Numbered from the stretch's first letter, positions 20,817 through 33,300 are shown. The stretch is 64,000 nucleotides of DNA from Lumnitzera littorea (GCA_024138015.1 JAMXBB010000011.1:75249386-75313385); one strand, 5' to 3'. Translations and numbers: made by a program. The notes: a model not told the origin generated them from the letters alone.

Positions 20817-23375
20817 TTTTAACATATCTACATTGACCGAAACTAGAACAACTGGATTCACTGATTATGCAGCTGATACTGTTATCTTAGCTGACTTGAG
20901 TTTCTTACACAGAAACTCCATCCTGTGTCCTAAGTCAACCTGAAATGCTGTGGTTGTCATCCACCAACCCGACTGTTTGCTCAGCATGTTTTGTGTAACT
21001 GTCAAGGCTATGTTGTTGAATCTTAATAGAGACAAAAACGCTTCTCACGTCCAGTTGCCTAAAAAAGATGGTCTCATTGAGTATTGTGTTAACTGTACCA
21101 TATGATAGCTACAATTGTGCATGACACGCCTGTATTCCCCGCACTATTCAAGTATATATATTATTGACACTTGAAAGAATTGAGCGTGCTACGCATAGAT
21201 ACACTCAAGAACGTTCAATGTGAAGAATAAGTGAATTTGTTTAGATTAAGACACCACACACTTAGGAAGATATGGTTTCAATGTTATCCTCACACAACAC
21301 AACACCTATGTCAAATGTCATTTTCTGAGCCTTGGGTCTGCGAAAAGGCTAATCCTTATTTTCAGCATATACACTGAAACAACTTAACTAAACGGGAGCA
21401 ACATGACATTGAATTCAAGCAGGCAAAAATAAGTAAACCCTAGTGTAAGACCCAGCTTAGGGAACCCTAAGAAATGTAACTTTGAACTCTTTCAAGTAAG
21501 GAACTGAGGAAATGAGTTTTGAATTTTCAATGAAAACTCCTTTGTGCTCCGCATTATGTGCTGAACTGCAGAATTTAATTTAGAGTATACTCATATTTAC
21601 TGAAAGATTATCATGATTAGCATCTTTAAATTATTATAATATGGTATGGGATTTATATAAAATGTATTTTATACAATTGTATAAAGCACCTGGGGAACCA
21701 ACTTAAAAGAGTTTATCACTGGACCTAAGAATGATAGCAAGCTGCAAGCTCAATGATGTTAGCCAATACGAGTTACTATTGAAGAATCACAAGAAGATCG
21801 ACCATTCCATATGGAGATCATTTGGGTTCTAGGGATTTAATCGATAGTACAAATGATGTGTAAATGGAGATCAGCTCGTTTATGAGACTCCATGTTTGCC
21901 TATGTTGGAGAAGTGCAGTAAAATTCGTTTCTTGCAAATTTGTACTTGACCTATCGAGACATGAAACGCCATTCAACTTCCAAGATTCAGGTCGAATCTT
22001 TCCTTTGGCCGAGGATATTGTGCAACCGAATCTAACAATCACAAATCAAGACAGTCTAAGATAAGTTAAAAGGAGATGTAACAAGGTCAACAGCCAAATG
22101 GGCCTCGGTCGGTCAATTGCTAAGAGGGTGCAATCCTAGAAGAAAAAAAAATAAAAAAAAGGGGTCGGGGTAAAAAAGGTTATGTTTGGGGACTATGGAG
22201 GCGTCTTTCCCAAAAAAACAACAACACTTCTAGTATGTTAAAAATTAACGAGGAGAGGGGCTTTACCTGCTCATAAAAACACGCCAAGACATAAATATAA
22301 CATTTCATCCTCATTCTCGGATACTTGATTTTTATCCTCCCTTTTGGCCTAAAGCACCCACACCATCAAATCCTCTCTTTCAACCATTTTTTTTTTTTTT
22401 TTTGAAATCTCAACCTATAATCCAAGGTAAGCATCTCTGCATCAATCTACTTTATTTTTATGAATTTTTTTGCATGAATGTTACTTGTTTTTTGAATTTC
22501 TTCAATTGGAACCCTACAATAACATGTATGTATATTTGATTGTTTTACCTTTACTAAACATTGTTTTTGTATGTCGATATGTGTTATACATCACATAGTT
22601 ACACTATACATTAATGATTTATATTCGCGTATAGATTTGTTGTAGTAAAATTGAAATTTTAGTGTTTTAAAATATACACTCTAGGTGTTCGGTAAAATGC
22701 TTGTTAAGGAGTTGTTTAGTTTAGCTTATGGGAAAAGGCATGCAGTCATGTTAAATGGTGCACAATGACTTATATACTAACCGAAACAATACTCATAATG
22801 TGAATAGGTTGAAAATGGTAAGTATTGTGAAATTTATGATTCTCATCCATGGAAACATTGTGAGGTGAAATTCGAGACCAGAATATAATCGTGAACCGGT
22901 GAAGATATTGAAAGTGAGAACCAATGTGAATTCTCGGATCTCCTTGAAAGGATTTGCCAAAGTGTTGGAGTTGATCTTAATATTGGGGTTAAGATTTGTA
23001 CAAACATCCCAATACATATTCAAGAGTCATGACTTATTCTCTCATTGCGATCAAGGACTATGATGATGTTAAAAATTGGTTTGAGATAACGAAAGTATTT
23101 AGGTAGACCCATATCTACCATTTCTATATGAGGACTGGAGGATTAGACCCCTCTACCCCTCTATGGCCAACATATGTGCCTCCAGTTGATGAGAACGAAG
23201 ATGCGACACTAATTAAGGAGAATGAACAAATGGCATATGAATATGAGCTATTGCTTATGTCTATAACCATATAAGATGATGATAATGCGGTAGATGAGGC
23301 TATTGGATCAGTCTTATAGAAGGAAGTTTTACATGATCACGTGGTTTAGTGAATGGGAGTCTTAGTTGGCAATGA
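20817..23375. other. Region downstream of the GLR gene
   Basis: The GLR 3' untranslated region is at the start. The rest is AT-rich with T-runs (about 22,388-22,402) and shows no gene that I can support. Open frames around 21,818-22,064 overlap on both strands and have no family resemblance. Confidence 0.5.
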
Positions 23376-23409
23376 CGAGGACAAGGACAAGGACAAGGAC
23401 AAGGACGGT
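23376..23409 (+). repeat. (GGACAA)n hexamer run encoding Asp-Lys repeats
   Basis: About five GGACAA units, followed by GGTGATGGTGATGATGAT. In one frame this gives an acidic/basic low-complexity stretch. Acidic stretches are common upstream of the MULE transposase N-terminal domain, whose relic begins at about 23,660. Confidence 0.75.
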
Positions 23410-23469
23410 GATGGTGATGATGATTATGAGTTGAGGGAGATGAGGAGGAGGACAATTATGATAGCGATA

Positions 23470-23945
23470 ATGAGATGCCTCCTCCATGTCCCATTGTGCC
23501 TGAAGTGCTTGCCACCCATACTTTCTCTATAGAGATACTTACTATGCATCCATACGCTTTGAGTTCAAGTTTAACGGAGCTAGTAATAATCTCGATGAAG
23601 ACTTTAGAGATCCATGTGGCAAAAACAAGAGTAAGGGATACGATTCCTTTTTTCAATAAGGGTAGGGAGGATGGTTACTTGAACTTTGAAGGAGATGTGA
23701 ATGAGGAGTTCAGTAACTTACAAGCCTAGTGAAGATCTCTATATAAGCATGAGATTCAATACCATGGGAGAACTTGTAAGAGCGATGAAGCACTACCACA
23801 TCAAACATCATGCAGACTTCAGGTCGTTAGAATCCAAACAGAGCATGTATTCTATCATTTGCTCTAAGCATGAGGATGGTTGCCTGTGAAGAATAAGGGC
23901 ATGTAAAAAGAAACTAAAGGGTGTATTTATGATAACTAGATTGGT
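23470..23945 (+). pseudogene. MULE (Mutator-like) transposase N-terminal fragment
   Basis: The frame at 23,701-23,889 reads DLYISMRFNTMGELVRAMKH followed by YHIKHHADFRSLESKQSMYS, IICSKHEDGCL and, after a stop, IRACKKKLKGVFMITR. This is the pattern of the DNA-binding N-terminal domain of plant Mutator transposases: FxxxxELxxAxxxYxIKxxxxF...C....GCxWRIRA...G.F.IT. Just before it another frame gives PFFNKGREDGYLNFEGDVNEEF. The catalytic DDE core and zinc finger are missing, and the frame is shifted and stopped. Plant mobile domain sequence follows about 190 bp later in the same orientation. Confidence 0.75.
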
Positions 23946-24129
23946 GTGTTTATGATAACCAAACTAGAGGACAGGCATAAATTTAAGTTGGACATGTAAG
24001 ACCACTAACTTGTCTTTCCAACACAAACTACTATACTTAATTTCCCCTTACTCACTTGTTTCCTTCGCAAAGCATGGAGGCTTTACATGTACGGCATTGT
24101 GAGCGAACCCTCAAGTAGAACCAACAAGT

Positions 24130-25400
24130 CCATGAGATCCCTTTGGACTACTGCATGCTGCCTTACCTTGAGCAGGCCGACTTCATAAGTCTGAGCCATC
24201 TCCATTACATTCAGCTGGATCACCACTTGATCATTGCATTGGTGGAGAGGTAGAGGAGGCAAAGTCACACTTTCCACATGGCCCATAGAGAGCTTACTAT
24301 CACACTTTACGATGTTTAGGTACAATTCAGCCTCTAAGTGGGTGGATTGCTAGTGATTGGAAGCACTTACAAGGAGTAGCCAGAGATATGTGCTAGATAC
24401 CTAGGGTTTATTCCAAAGGACACTACTGATGGGAGAGGAAGGTATGTATGGATGGACTGGTTAGTAGACTACTTTGGTTCCCTACCTGCATGGGCAGACG
24501 AGGAGCAGGTTAGATGTCAGATTAAAGCTTATATCTTGTAGATGTTAGGGGGTTTGTGTTTGCTGATAAATCCGGCAACTTAGTGTATGCCACTTTCCTA
24601 CCTTTGTTTTGACAATATAGTTACGGGAATGCATGTCTCGTATGGCTGTAAGAACAACTATGCGATTCTTCGTTAGAGATCACCTGTAAGATGGGAGGTG
24701 CGACGGTTCTACTTCAGGTGTGGGCATGGGATAGGTTCCTATACATAGCTCCCTTACCTAGACATGGCATGATCATAGATAGTGAGAGATCGTTACCTGC
24801 TAATTGGATGATAAATTGAGACACAAGGATCCACTCGACCCATGTGGTGGCAACTTATGAGATGCATTTGATAGACAGACTCTAGATCAGGTATGTATTT
24901 TCCATACTTTCATCACTATTTGTTTCAATGCATTACTTTCACACTAACTATAACAACATGGTCTTCTAGGTTGTATGGCAACCATATCCAAATAAGATTC
25001 TGGAGATCCTACCAAACTTTTGCTAGCTTAGTCGCCATATTTGGGTTGCTCAAGTGCTACTCATATGTTTCTACATAATTGAGTGGCACTTACCCAAGCA
25101 TGTAGTTTGACGGTTTGGTAAATCATAAAGGATTCCACCAACATGTAACATAGAGGAGGCTCTATACTGTATCGACCTACGAGGTTGGATTGATATTGAT
25201 TAGATCAAGCAACATCTTCCTCATATCATTACCTAAAATGATAGGCATGCTTAGGTTATTCAAATCGATAGATCCAGAAGAGTAGAGAGTGGGTACCGAT
25301 AGTGGTATAGGAGGATCACCTGTCAATACATTGGAAAATTGGAGCATTACTTGAATAGTTGGTGATAGGGATCAAGGACTGATTATATGCTCCTGAGCTC
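24130..25400 (+). pseudogene. Plant mobile domain (PMD) protein relic
   Basis: Conceptual reading through stops and frame changes gives the PMD family in order: YLEQADFISLSHLHYIQLDHH, LIIALVER with HTFHMAHRELTITLYDV, a GGLLVIGSTY segment, ARYLGF, GSLPAWADEEQVRCQIKAYIL, MLGG with FADKSGN, the ATFLPLF motif and LLQVWAWDRFLYIAPLPRH. These correspond to the aminotransferase-like plant mobile domain of MAIN/MAIL1-type proteins and of their transposon-borne relatives. Because it lies directly after a MULE transposase fragment, I read it as a transposon-associated copy and not a host gene. More than ten stops or frame changes make it non-coding today. Confidence 0.75.
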
Positions 25401-25759
25401 AAGGGTTCACTCAAATGGTCCGTCGAGTTATTCAAGATAAGTTAAGCGCCGAGGAGCAGTGCTTACCTCAGTTCGATCTACCGAGCTTCTTCGCTCTCCA
25501 TACTATCCAAGGTGTTGTTGAGGTGGCGGCCAACTGACATGCCAAGCCGAACCCTCTGCTATGCACTAATCTAAGTGCTAAATTTGAATACAACAATCTT
25601 CATGGTGCTGAAGCCAAGCTGATAATTGTTAGGAGCCAATCATCTAAGATTGACCCGATTGTGGGCTAAACTTCTGATGCCAGTCCAGCCCCAGTAGTCA
25701 AGGTACCAAACTTTTAACATCGGACAAACTTGAACAAAGGCCCACTCTTGCTCGGCTCA
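25401..25759. other. Spacer between the PMD relic and element C
   Basis: No feature that I can support. It probably contains the decayed end of the MULE/PMD element and the start of the element C LTR. Confidence 0.4.
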
Positions 25760-26288
25760 TAATATTGTCAGAATTGCAGAGTAAAAACGCGCATGTGTTG
25801 TCTTTTCTGACAACCGTATTGTCCTTTCTAATAGAGGATGTTCGCTACACATGATTTCGTGCTTTCCCTGTAAATTATTCTCCTTTTATTTAGCAAATAT
25901 GGATTTATTTTTGTAACTTTCTGTAACGTAGAACTTGCCTTAATAGGGTATTATAAATAATCACATAATATAACAGCTGCAAGAGAATACACTAAACTTT
26001 TTTTTACCCTCTCTTAAGTTAAGTGTCCTTTTTTGCCTGCTCTTAAGTTATTCTAATCTAGCCTATTCGAGTATTGATTAGTAGCGAGTGACCTCCAACC
26101 ATACTTGTGTATAATATCAAGTGTGACCCAAGCTTATATGAGGCGTTGGTACGTCATATCCATCGTTGATGCATGGGAACCCCTATCATCCCTTGACTGT
26201 CATTTACTTTTCGGGTCATCTCGCGGCTTAGACCCTACCTCTTTTAGTTATGCATGATATCGGGTCTGTATATTCATCTATGAATCCA
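25760..26288 (+). repeat. Element C 5' LTR (start uncertain)
   Basis: The LTR end is fixed at 26,288 (CCA) by the 8-bp spacing to the primer-binding site, the same spacing as in element B. A TATAAATA box lies at 25,952-25,959. The start is a guess: a TGTCAG at about 25,766 is a plausible TG end. No matching 3' LTR survives. Confidence 0.55.
25952..25959 (+). promoter_or_regulatory. TATA box in the element C LTR
   Basis: TATAAATA about 330 bp before the LTR end, in the orientation of the element's gag-pol. Confidence 0.5.
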
Positions 26289-26296
26289 TATTATCT

Positions 26297-26308
26297 TGGT
26301 ATTAGAGC
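26297..26308 (+). promoter_or_regulatory. Element C primer-binding site (initiator tRNA-Met type)
   Basis: TGGTATTAGAGC, identical to the element B site, 8 bp after the LTR end. Confidence 0.85.
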
Positions 26309-26520
26309 TTAGCTACGTTCGAAGCTGGATTTTGCTACTGTGTTATTTGAGTAATCTGTTACTACTCTTGGGAGATAACGGTTCTATTGTTAGTTTTGAA
26401 GTTTAGTAGTTGAGAAGTATTCTGTACTCTGTACTTTGTTTTCGCTTATTTTCATTACGCAAAACAGAGTGTGATTGATTGTTCATTTGTTATGTAATTG
26501 TCATTGTGAAGTGATCAATA

Positions 26521-27700
26521 ATGTCAAATTTAAGTGTTCAAGAGATTTTGGGAAACCAAGAAAGTGGTACTCGACATGGCCAGGGTCAAGAAGGAAGCTT
26601 TATACCTCAGTCAGTGGATAAACCATTAGATAGGCTTACCGACTTGTAGCTAGTTTGGTGACTATTATTCAAGAAGATAGACAATAAGCTAAAAGTAGCC
26701 CCACTAGGGAACGCGAATAGCAGGGACGAAGCAATGGTCAGTTTGGCCGAGTTAATGCCCCAGTTTGACTACCCTGAGTTGAAGGAATTGGTAGGGATGC
26801 TAGACAAAGGCTAGCGCTTAAAGAGATTGAAGAGGAAGTAGAAGGAGATAGCGAGACAAATGAGTACTACAAGCCTAAGGGAAGAAATGTATGAGCCCCT
26901 AGAGTTGAGGGATTGAGAATGCAAATTCCAAGTTTTTCTAGAAGTAGTGATGCTAAAGACTATCTAGATTAGGTAGATAAGATTGAAAAGTAGTTTGAAT
27001 GCCATGAAGTGCCTGATAATGCAAAGGTTAGACTTGTAGTATTGGAGTTCACTAGTAATGCTGTTCACTAGTAATGCTGTTTTATGGTGGAAAAACTGGC
27101 AAGCCACAAGAAGAAGGGAAGGAGAACGAGAGATTAGGAGTTAGGATGAAATGAAGAGAGTTATGCGAGGAAGGTTTGTGCTAAGCTATTATTTGTAGGA
27201 TGCCTTCAAAAGATTGCAAGAATTGAGACAAAGAGGATCGAGTGTGGACACTTACGTTAAGGAATTTCAAATGTTAATGATCCAATGTGAAGTCGTAGAG
27301 CCAGAGACCGAATTGTATCTTGATTCATTTGTAGGTTAAAGTATAAGATTGGGGAGTCCTGGAAACCTTGGACGTTAGAATACTTGATGATGCAATCCGA
27401 GCTACCTAGAGGATAAAAAGACACCGAATAGGAAGATTTCGACCATCCATTAACCATCTTGGAAGTAACCGACCTGTTCCAAGCAAACCTATGCAAATGG
27501 AACTAAGCAAGGTTACCAAGACTTGACCTGCTCAGACTACCCAAGCAAAGGAGAAGAAACCCCCGAGGAAGTTTGAAAGAGGCTAGAGTTCAGGGAGGAA
27601 GATGAATGAGATCAAGTGTTTCAAATGCCAAGGCTTTGGGCATATGGCCGCTCAGTGTCCAAATAGGCAAACAATGGTGATCTGAGGCGAGGCGCCGACC
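26521..27700 (+). pseudogene. Element C gag with zinc knuckle
   Basis: The frame opens at ATG 26,521 (MSNLSVQEILGNQESG) and soon meets stops. The gag core can be traced as IPSFSRSSDAKDYLD, FECHEVPDNAKVRLV and the LQELRQRGSSVDTYVKEFQ equivalent near 27,215-27,275. A CX2CX4HX4C zinc knuckle with the cysteines and histidine intact (CFKCQGFGHMAAQC) lies at 27,617-27,658. Gag forms the particle that packages the element's RNA. A short direct duplication (CACTAGTAATGCTGTT at about 27,048 and 27,066) shifts the frame in the middle of gag. Confidence 0.8.
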
Positions 27701-27859
27701 GTTGAGGTCAACAGTATTGATGAGGAAGTAGAGGAGTTGAAGGAGGACGGACAAACCAAATTGTTCGACGAGAAAGTTATCTACAATGAAGAAGGTAACT
27801 TCATGCTGACCGCTTTGGTATTGAGAAGGACAATGAGTGTCAGTTCCGTACCCAAAGGT

Positions 27860-28436
27860 AAAAAAAGTGAAAATCTCTTCCATATTAGGTGCAAGGTGAA
27901 TGACTCACTGTACGTGCTAATTGTTAATAATAAGAGTTGCACCAATGCAGCCTTTGTATTTATGGTCTAGCAGTTGAAATTGCCAACCATGTCTCACTCG
28001 AAACCTTATAAGCTTCATTGGCTTAGTGACAAGGGGGCCCTACAAGTGAACAAACAAGTATTTATGCCGATTTGCATTAGTAAGTATTGAGATGAAGTGC
28101 TCTTTAATGTGCTGCCCATGAGTGCGTCCTACATTCTACTTGGACGATCAAGGATGTTTGATCGAGCAGTTATATATGATGGAAGAAGGAATACATGCTC
28201 TATAAAGCACGAAGGCAGAAGGATGAAATCAAATCCTATGACTATTGAGCAGGTGAAGGTCATATAGTCCCAATTGAGTTGAGAACTAAAAAAGGAAGCT
28301 TTGGTATTGACTCGAGTTGAACTAAAAAGAGAGATGGAGCTCAAGGAACTGACCTATCTACTTATCCAAAGACTTTTGGAGATGAGACCTGGGGAGGAGG
28401 AGCTACCTACCAAAGTAAAAACCTTACTAAAGGAAT
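27860..28436 (+). pseudogene. Element C aspartic protease (active site lost)
   Basis: The sequence gives FHIRCKVNDSLYVLIVNNKS followed by CTNAAF, QLKLPTMSHSKPYKLHWL, DEVLFNVLPMSASYILLGRS and a C-terminal charged segment running to LPTKVKTLLKE. In the family the catalytic loop is IDSGSCTN. Here it is V-N-N-K-S-C-T-N, so Asp and Gly are both lost. The frame is stopped twice. It ends at the insertion that begins at 28,437. Confidence 0.8.
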
Positions 28437-29717
28437 AATAACTCTTATTTTAAATATATTTCACATGATGATTTTATAGTATTTCTCTTATATTTATTGT
28501 TTTTTTAAAAGAAATCAATACTTAATTGAGTAAAATTTTGATTTCAAGGTTTGAACACGTTCTCGGATTGAAAACGAAGAAAAGGAATCAAGTTTCACTC
28601 AATTTGGAGTTCAAATGAATAAATTATGAAGTTTTGAAGTTACATAAACATTAAGCGAAAGTAGCAATTTTTGGTCAGAAAGTTATACAGTTTGGGACAC
28701 AACTGTATCCCCAGGCTGTATCCATACAAGATAATTTTTATGCCAAGGTCAGTAAGTTACATAACCTGAGGATATGACTATATCTGATAACGAAAAAAGA
28801 AACTTTATAATATATTATATAAGGACTTATAAGAGTTTTGAAGAGAACTTTTGGAAAAAGAAAAGAGAAGAGACTTGAAGAGAAAGAGAAGAAAAAAGTG
28901 GAAGTAACACTTAACTTTAAAATTGAAGAGATTTTTCATTTACAAAAAGGGTTTTACATGTTTTACTTCTTGATTTTGTTATAATTCGTTTTTAATTCCA
29001 TCATGATAGCTTAAGATTCTTGTATTTAAGATTATGGAACTTAAGATTTCATGTGATTATTAGATTTATTGATAATTTTCAATAAAGTTTCTATCTCTCT
29101 TGATTCAATTATGTTTTTTAATTGTTAATTGATATTTTTAGGGTATCAATCTATAATACTATGCACGATGATCGAGAAATCACATGAATAATGAGATCTT
29201 AACATAATTGAAGAGAATTATATGTGTACTTAGAGATAAGATATATGATTCTTATGAAAAGTTATTATTTTTGTATGAGAATTCATTGTACATTAATGCG
29301 ATTCTAAATTATATTACTAAATGAAGGGATTCCAGTAAATAATTTAAGATTAGGGTTAATATACTTGAGAAAATTGTTAACTTCAATTATGAATCCCTTT
29401 AGTCAAGAATAATAGAGATGGAATTGATAGGTTTTTAGCGATCACATATTAAACACTAGGAAAAACGATTCCTAAATATGTTATTTACCTTCTTGAAATC
29501 GTTCTTAATTTTATCACTTCCTAAATTGCTTAGTCAAGTTTCATAATTAGATTAGTTTGTTAATTTTAGTATTTTTAATTCATTCAACTCATCACAATCT
29601 TATAGTTAAATAATAAAGTTAAAGTTAATATTAATACTTGAGGGTTTTGAGGGATTGACTCGGACTCACATCTGCTATATTAAAACTGATAGGTGCACTT
29701 GCTTTGTATCAAGGAAT
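28430..29717. mobile_element. 1.27-kb insertion splitting element C, flanked by AAGGAAT
   Basis: AAGGAAT at 28,430-28,436 and again at 29,711-29,717 bracket 1,274 bp (28,437-29,710) that is foreign to gag-pol: the protease tail stops on the left and the pre-RT segment resumes on the right in the matching place. The insert is AT-rich with no protein. Its last 80 bp (a TGACTCGGACTCACATCTGC motif and then GTGCACTTGC) resemble ends of plant LTRs, so a solo LTR with decayed termini is my best guess. No clear TG...CA or inverted ends are visible, and the class is unresolved. Confidence 0.7.
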
Positions 29718-30397
29718 TTACCGATTTGTTTCTGGAGGAGCTGTCGAACGGCCTGCCCCCAATTTAAGGTGTCGAGCATGCAATTGATCTGCAGCTATGA
29801 GCCATACTACCGAATAAGCCTACCTATAAGCTGAACCCTGAACAGGCTGTTGAGCTACAGAGGCAAGTAAATGACCTTATAAAGAAAGGGTATGTATGTG
29901 AGTCCCTTAGCCCTTATGCCGTTCTAACTTTCTTGGTGCTACAGAAGGATGGTTCTTGGAGGATATATGTGGATAGCCGAGCGATCAATCAAATCAACAT
30001 CAAGTACAGGTATCTCATACCTAGGCTTGATGACATGTTAGATGAGTTAAGTAGAGCAAAAGTGTTCTCCAAGATCGACCTCAAATTTGGATATCATCAG
30101 ATCTAAATATGAGAAGGTGATGAATGGAAGATTGCATTCAAGATACGGCATAGTTTATATAAATGGCTTGTGATGCCATTTGGACTGTCAAATGTGCTGA
30201 GCACATTTATGTGCTTGATGAATCATGTGCTTAGAGAATTATTAGAAAGATTTGCAGTAATTTACTTTGATGACATTTTGGTATACAATCCCGACTTAGA
30301 AACTCACCAGGAGCATTTTCGAAGAGTCTTTATGAAACTCCGAGCTAAACAGCTCTACACTAAGCTAAAAAATTGTGACTTTTGCCGACTTAAGGTT
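29711..30397 (+). pseudogene. Element C reverse transcriptase, 5' part
   Basis: The frame resumes with FTDLFLEELSNGLPP, PTYKLNPEQAVELQRQVNDL, KKGYVCESLSPYAV, FSKIDLKFGYHQI, VMPFGLSN and the intact catalytic box in the motif VIYFDDILVY (near 30,260-30,290). It ends after LKNCDFCRLKV. A few stops are present (for example after HQI). The catalytic Asp pair is kept, unlike element B, but the rest of pol is gone. Confidence 0.85.
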
Positions 30398-33300
30398 TTG
30401 AACCCTAGATGTCCAAGGGGCCTATGGACCGTGGATCTGGAGTCTCAGACAATAACCAAGCTATTTCTGCTTAACTGCTCCACCATGGGTTGCACCAACG
30501 CAGAAGAACTCCGCGATAACTTCAAGCGGCATGCCCTTCGTTTCTGGACCTCTTGAGAAAACGAAAAACAGAGATATAAAGCACATCAATGCATACATTC
30601 CAAAGGTTCCACCTATTCTTACAGCTTTCAGCATCCAAGGTAAGGAATATGTGACAATCACATTGCTCGTCCAAAATGCAAGTCCACATATGGCAATGCA
30701 GAGGCCACGAACTCTAGTAGGAAAGATCTCTGAGCAAAGGACGTTAGGAGTTGGTCCATACCCCACCACAAAGAAACAGGTGTAGAGCATGGTACAGAAA
30801 AGAGAAACCACGGCACGAAAAGCAGAAGCCATGTTCAGAACACTGACAAGAACTAATGTGAGGAGGGATATAATCAAGAACGGAATCGTCCCAAGCAGCA
30901 AACTCCTACAATCAAGGATAAAAAGTAGATGAACATGACATAGCAAAAAGAGACCAAGAAGTGCAAATTACATCTGTCTGTATTTCCTGGTTGTAGCAAC
31001 TAATAGCTCTTAAACCTGTCTATGAACAGTGGATGGTCGAACCCCAATGCACAATCTACAATACTTTCACAAATATCTATCTGCAGAGAAATAGCAGTGT
31101 AGCATTTATTGCGGCAGCCTGTGTTGGATTTTTGGGTTTGGGGAGGAGAAGAAGAGGAGAGAAGGAAGGAGAGCAGGAAAAATTGGAGGAAGGCAACAGT
31201 TCTAACTCACTGAGAAACCTGCCCCTAGATATCTTTAAAGGTCACTTTAAAAAGAGCTGGTTGAAGGAACTCTAACCTTCTGCCACACATATCCGTGAGT
31301 CTCATAGCAACTGCTATCGAAGGAAGCATGAATAATGTTATAATGGCACTAATAAGCAGAGAAGCTGATGCTGGGCTCATGCCCATTCGTGAAAGAGGAA
31401 CACCAACCCCTGCTTGCTTGAGAATTTGGGGAGCGTAGTAAAGCACTCCATTTATGCCAGAGAACTGCATGAAGCAAGAGACAATTCAAGTTGAATATTA
31501 GGAAAAGAAAATATAGAAGACTGCTAGTAGTTCCAAGTCATCTTAGCAATTTCTGCACACTGAGTCAGACAGGAAGCATTGTTCATAGTTCTGATATTTA
31601 CATAACCAAATGAACTTCTGCTAAAAGACAACAATCTAACTTGATTACATTGTATCATCAACAAATTCTCCCATCAACTGCAAGAGCCCCATATGCAACA
31701 ATTTTTTCCCTAAGGCTATATTTGACTGCTACTTTCAAACAAATTCGTTCAGAAACTCGAAATATACATACTATATAGCAATTTTAGATGAAAACAAAGA
31801 ACTTATCTAAAAGATTAAACCAACTTCAACATCTCCCTTTTAACAAACTAACCAAAACTCGCATTAGAAGATATGGATTTTTTTTTTTAGCTGAAGAATA
31901 TATGGAAATTTTAATATCACATCTCTTGCTTTAAGATTTTGAACTTTCAACAGTATTGTAACTGATTCACCTCACCATTCACCTAGCAAGAAAACAAGTA
32001 CCCGTGGAAATCGGGTATTCAAAACAGAGAGGGAAGGGAAATTGAATCACAGTGCTTCCTTTCCATTACCTGCTGAAGTATTTGGAGTCCAACCCCAACA
32101 GCCAAAGCCCGCTTCACTCCTTGTCCAAAATGGTCCTTTAGCAGAAATTTCCAATGGGTGAAGCATTGCTGGTCCAACTGGTTCATGTTTGAGAAGCTCT
32201 TTTGAGCAAAGAGCTGGTTCACATACCAAAGCAACAGCCTGAATAAGCCCACCTTCTGAAGGAAAATCACCACCAAGAGCAGAGACTGTAGACCCATGAT
32301 GTGCAGTTACACCAACTCGGTGCAAAAAAATTCTTTGTAAATTGCCTTCTTTATCAGACCATTGCCATGCCAGCTTCCAGCCACTGCTGATTACTGTGCC
32401 TGAACCAGTACTCCAGCTCCTTGCACAACGGTATCCTGTCTATTACTTAACATGATGTCATGAGCAGATACGACCAAGTCCACCAAGTCCTTCTTGACCT
32501 CCATACTTATCTGATGCGAAATCAAAGGAGACTGCAAGCTATCATCGAAGTCACAGCTAGGGATAGCATCAGAAAGGTAACCTTCTCTCTCTGTGCCAAG
32601 GCTCTCCTCATCATATTCTTCATTCCTTTGTTGATTCCCCCCTACACTAAACATACTCCCTAGGTGTTGAAAAAATGTGCTCTGTATGCTTCTTGTGTCA
32701 ATTAGTCCTTCATGCAACTCACCAAGAAGGACAACAAGAGGATCTATGCAATATCTCCCGTAGTTCACCATGTACCCATGATATGATAAAGGATGGACAA
32801 AATTCTGAACTGTGATAGGTCTACTGACCCATACAATACCAAGGGCAGGTTCATAGATTTTAATATTATCTTTTTCATCAGACAAATCAGGGTCATCTGT
32901 AAATTCATTGGCAGGTCCAATCAGGTACTCCTGTAGATAGGTTTCCACCCCAACTCCTAGTCCCTCCGCAAGCAAGGCCATCTCACCTGTCAGCAGGATA
33001 TAATTTCTGTTAAGCATATAACTCCAATTACACAACAAAACGGGTGCAATCAAGGATTGCATTTAAGATGCATAGAATCTACATCAGTCTGTGTATCAAA
33101 GAATTTAGCTATTAGTCAAAATAGAATTGCCCCTACCAATCATGCTTACATCTAAGGTAAAGTGAGAGGTGCTAAAACTGATGTTTCAATTCTTTTGACG
33201 TTCCAAGTTGAAATTGCTTCTCATCTTAAGGAGTACGCATCATCTTTTGTCAGTGTTAGAATCTGTGTGTCAAATTCTCTCCCTCTCTTTTTCTGATTTT

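Larger units (their letters stand above)
26289..30397 (+). mobile_element. Element C: truncated CRM-like Ty3/gypsy retrotransposon
   Basis: From the primer-binding site the + strand carries gag (ATG at 26,521), zinc knuckle, protease, an unrelated 1.27-kb insertion, and RT up to about 30,397. It then stops within RT, about 60 bp from the stop codon of the sugar-transporter gene on the other strand. RNase H, integrase and 3' LTR are missing. RT motifs (KKGYVCESLSPYAV, RAINQINIKYRYLIPRLDDM) are close to those of element B. Confidence 0.85.

Noticed and set aside
32391..33062. Treating exon 3 of the sugar transporter as a separate 223-residue protein
   Set aside because: It starts upstream of the splice acceptor and ends at a stop created by the frame lesion. 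The residues fit the central loop of the transporter.
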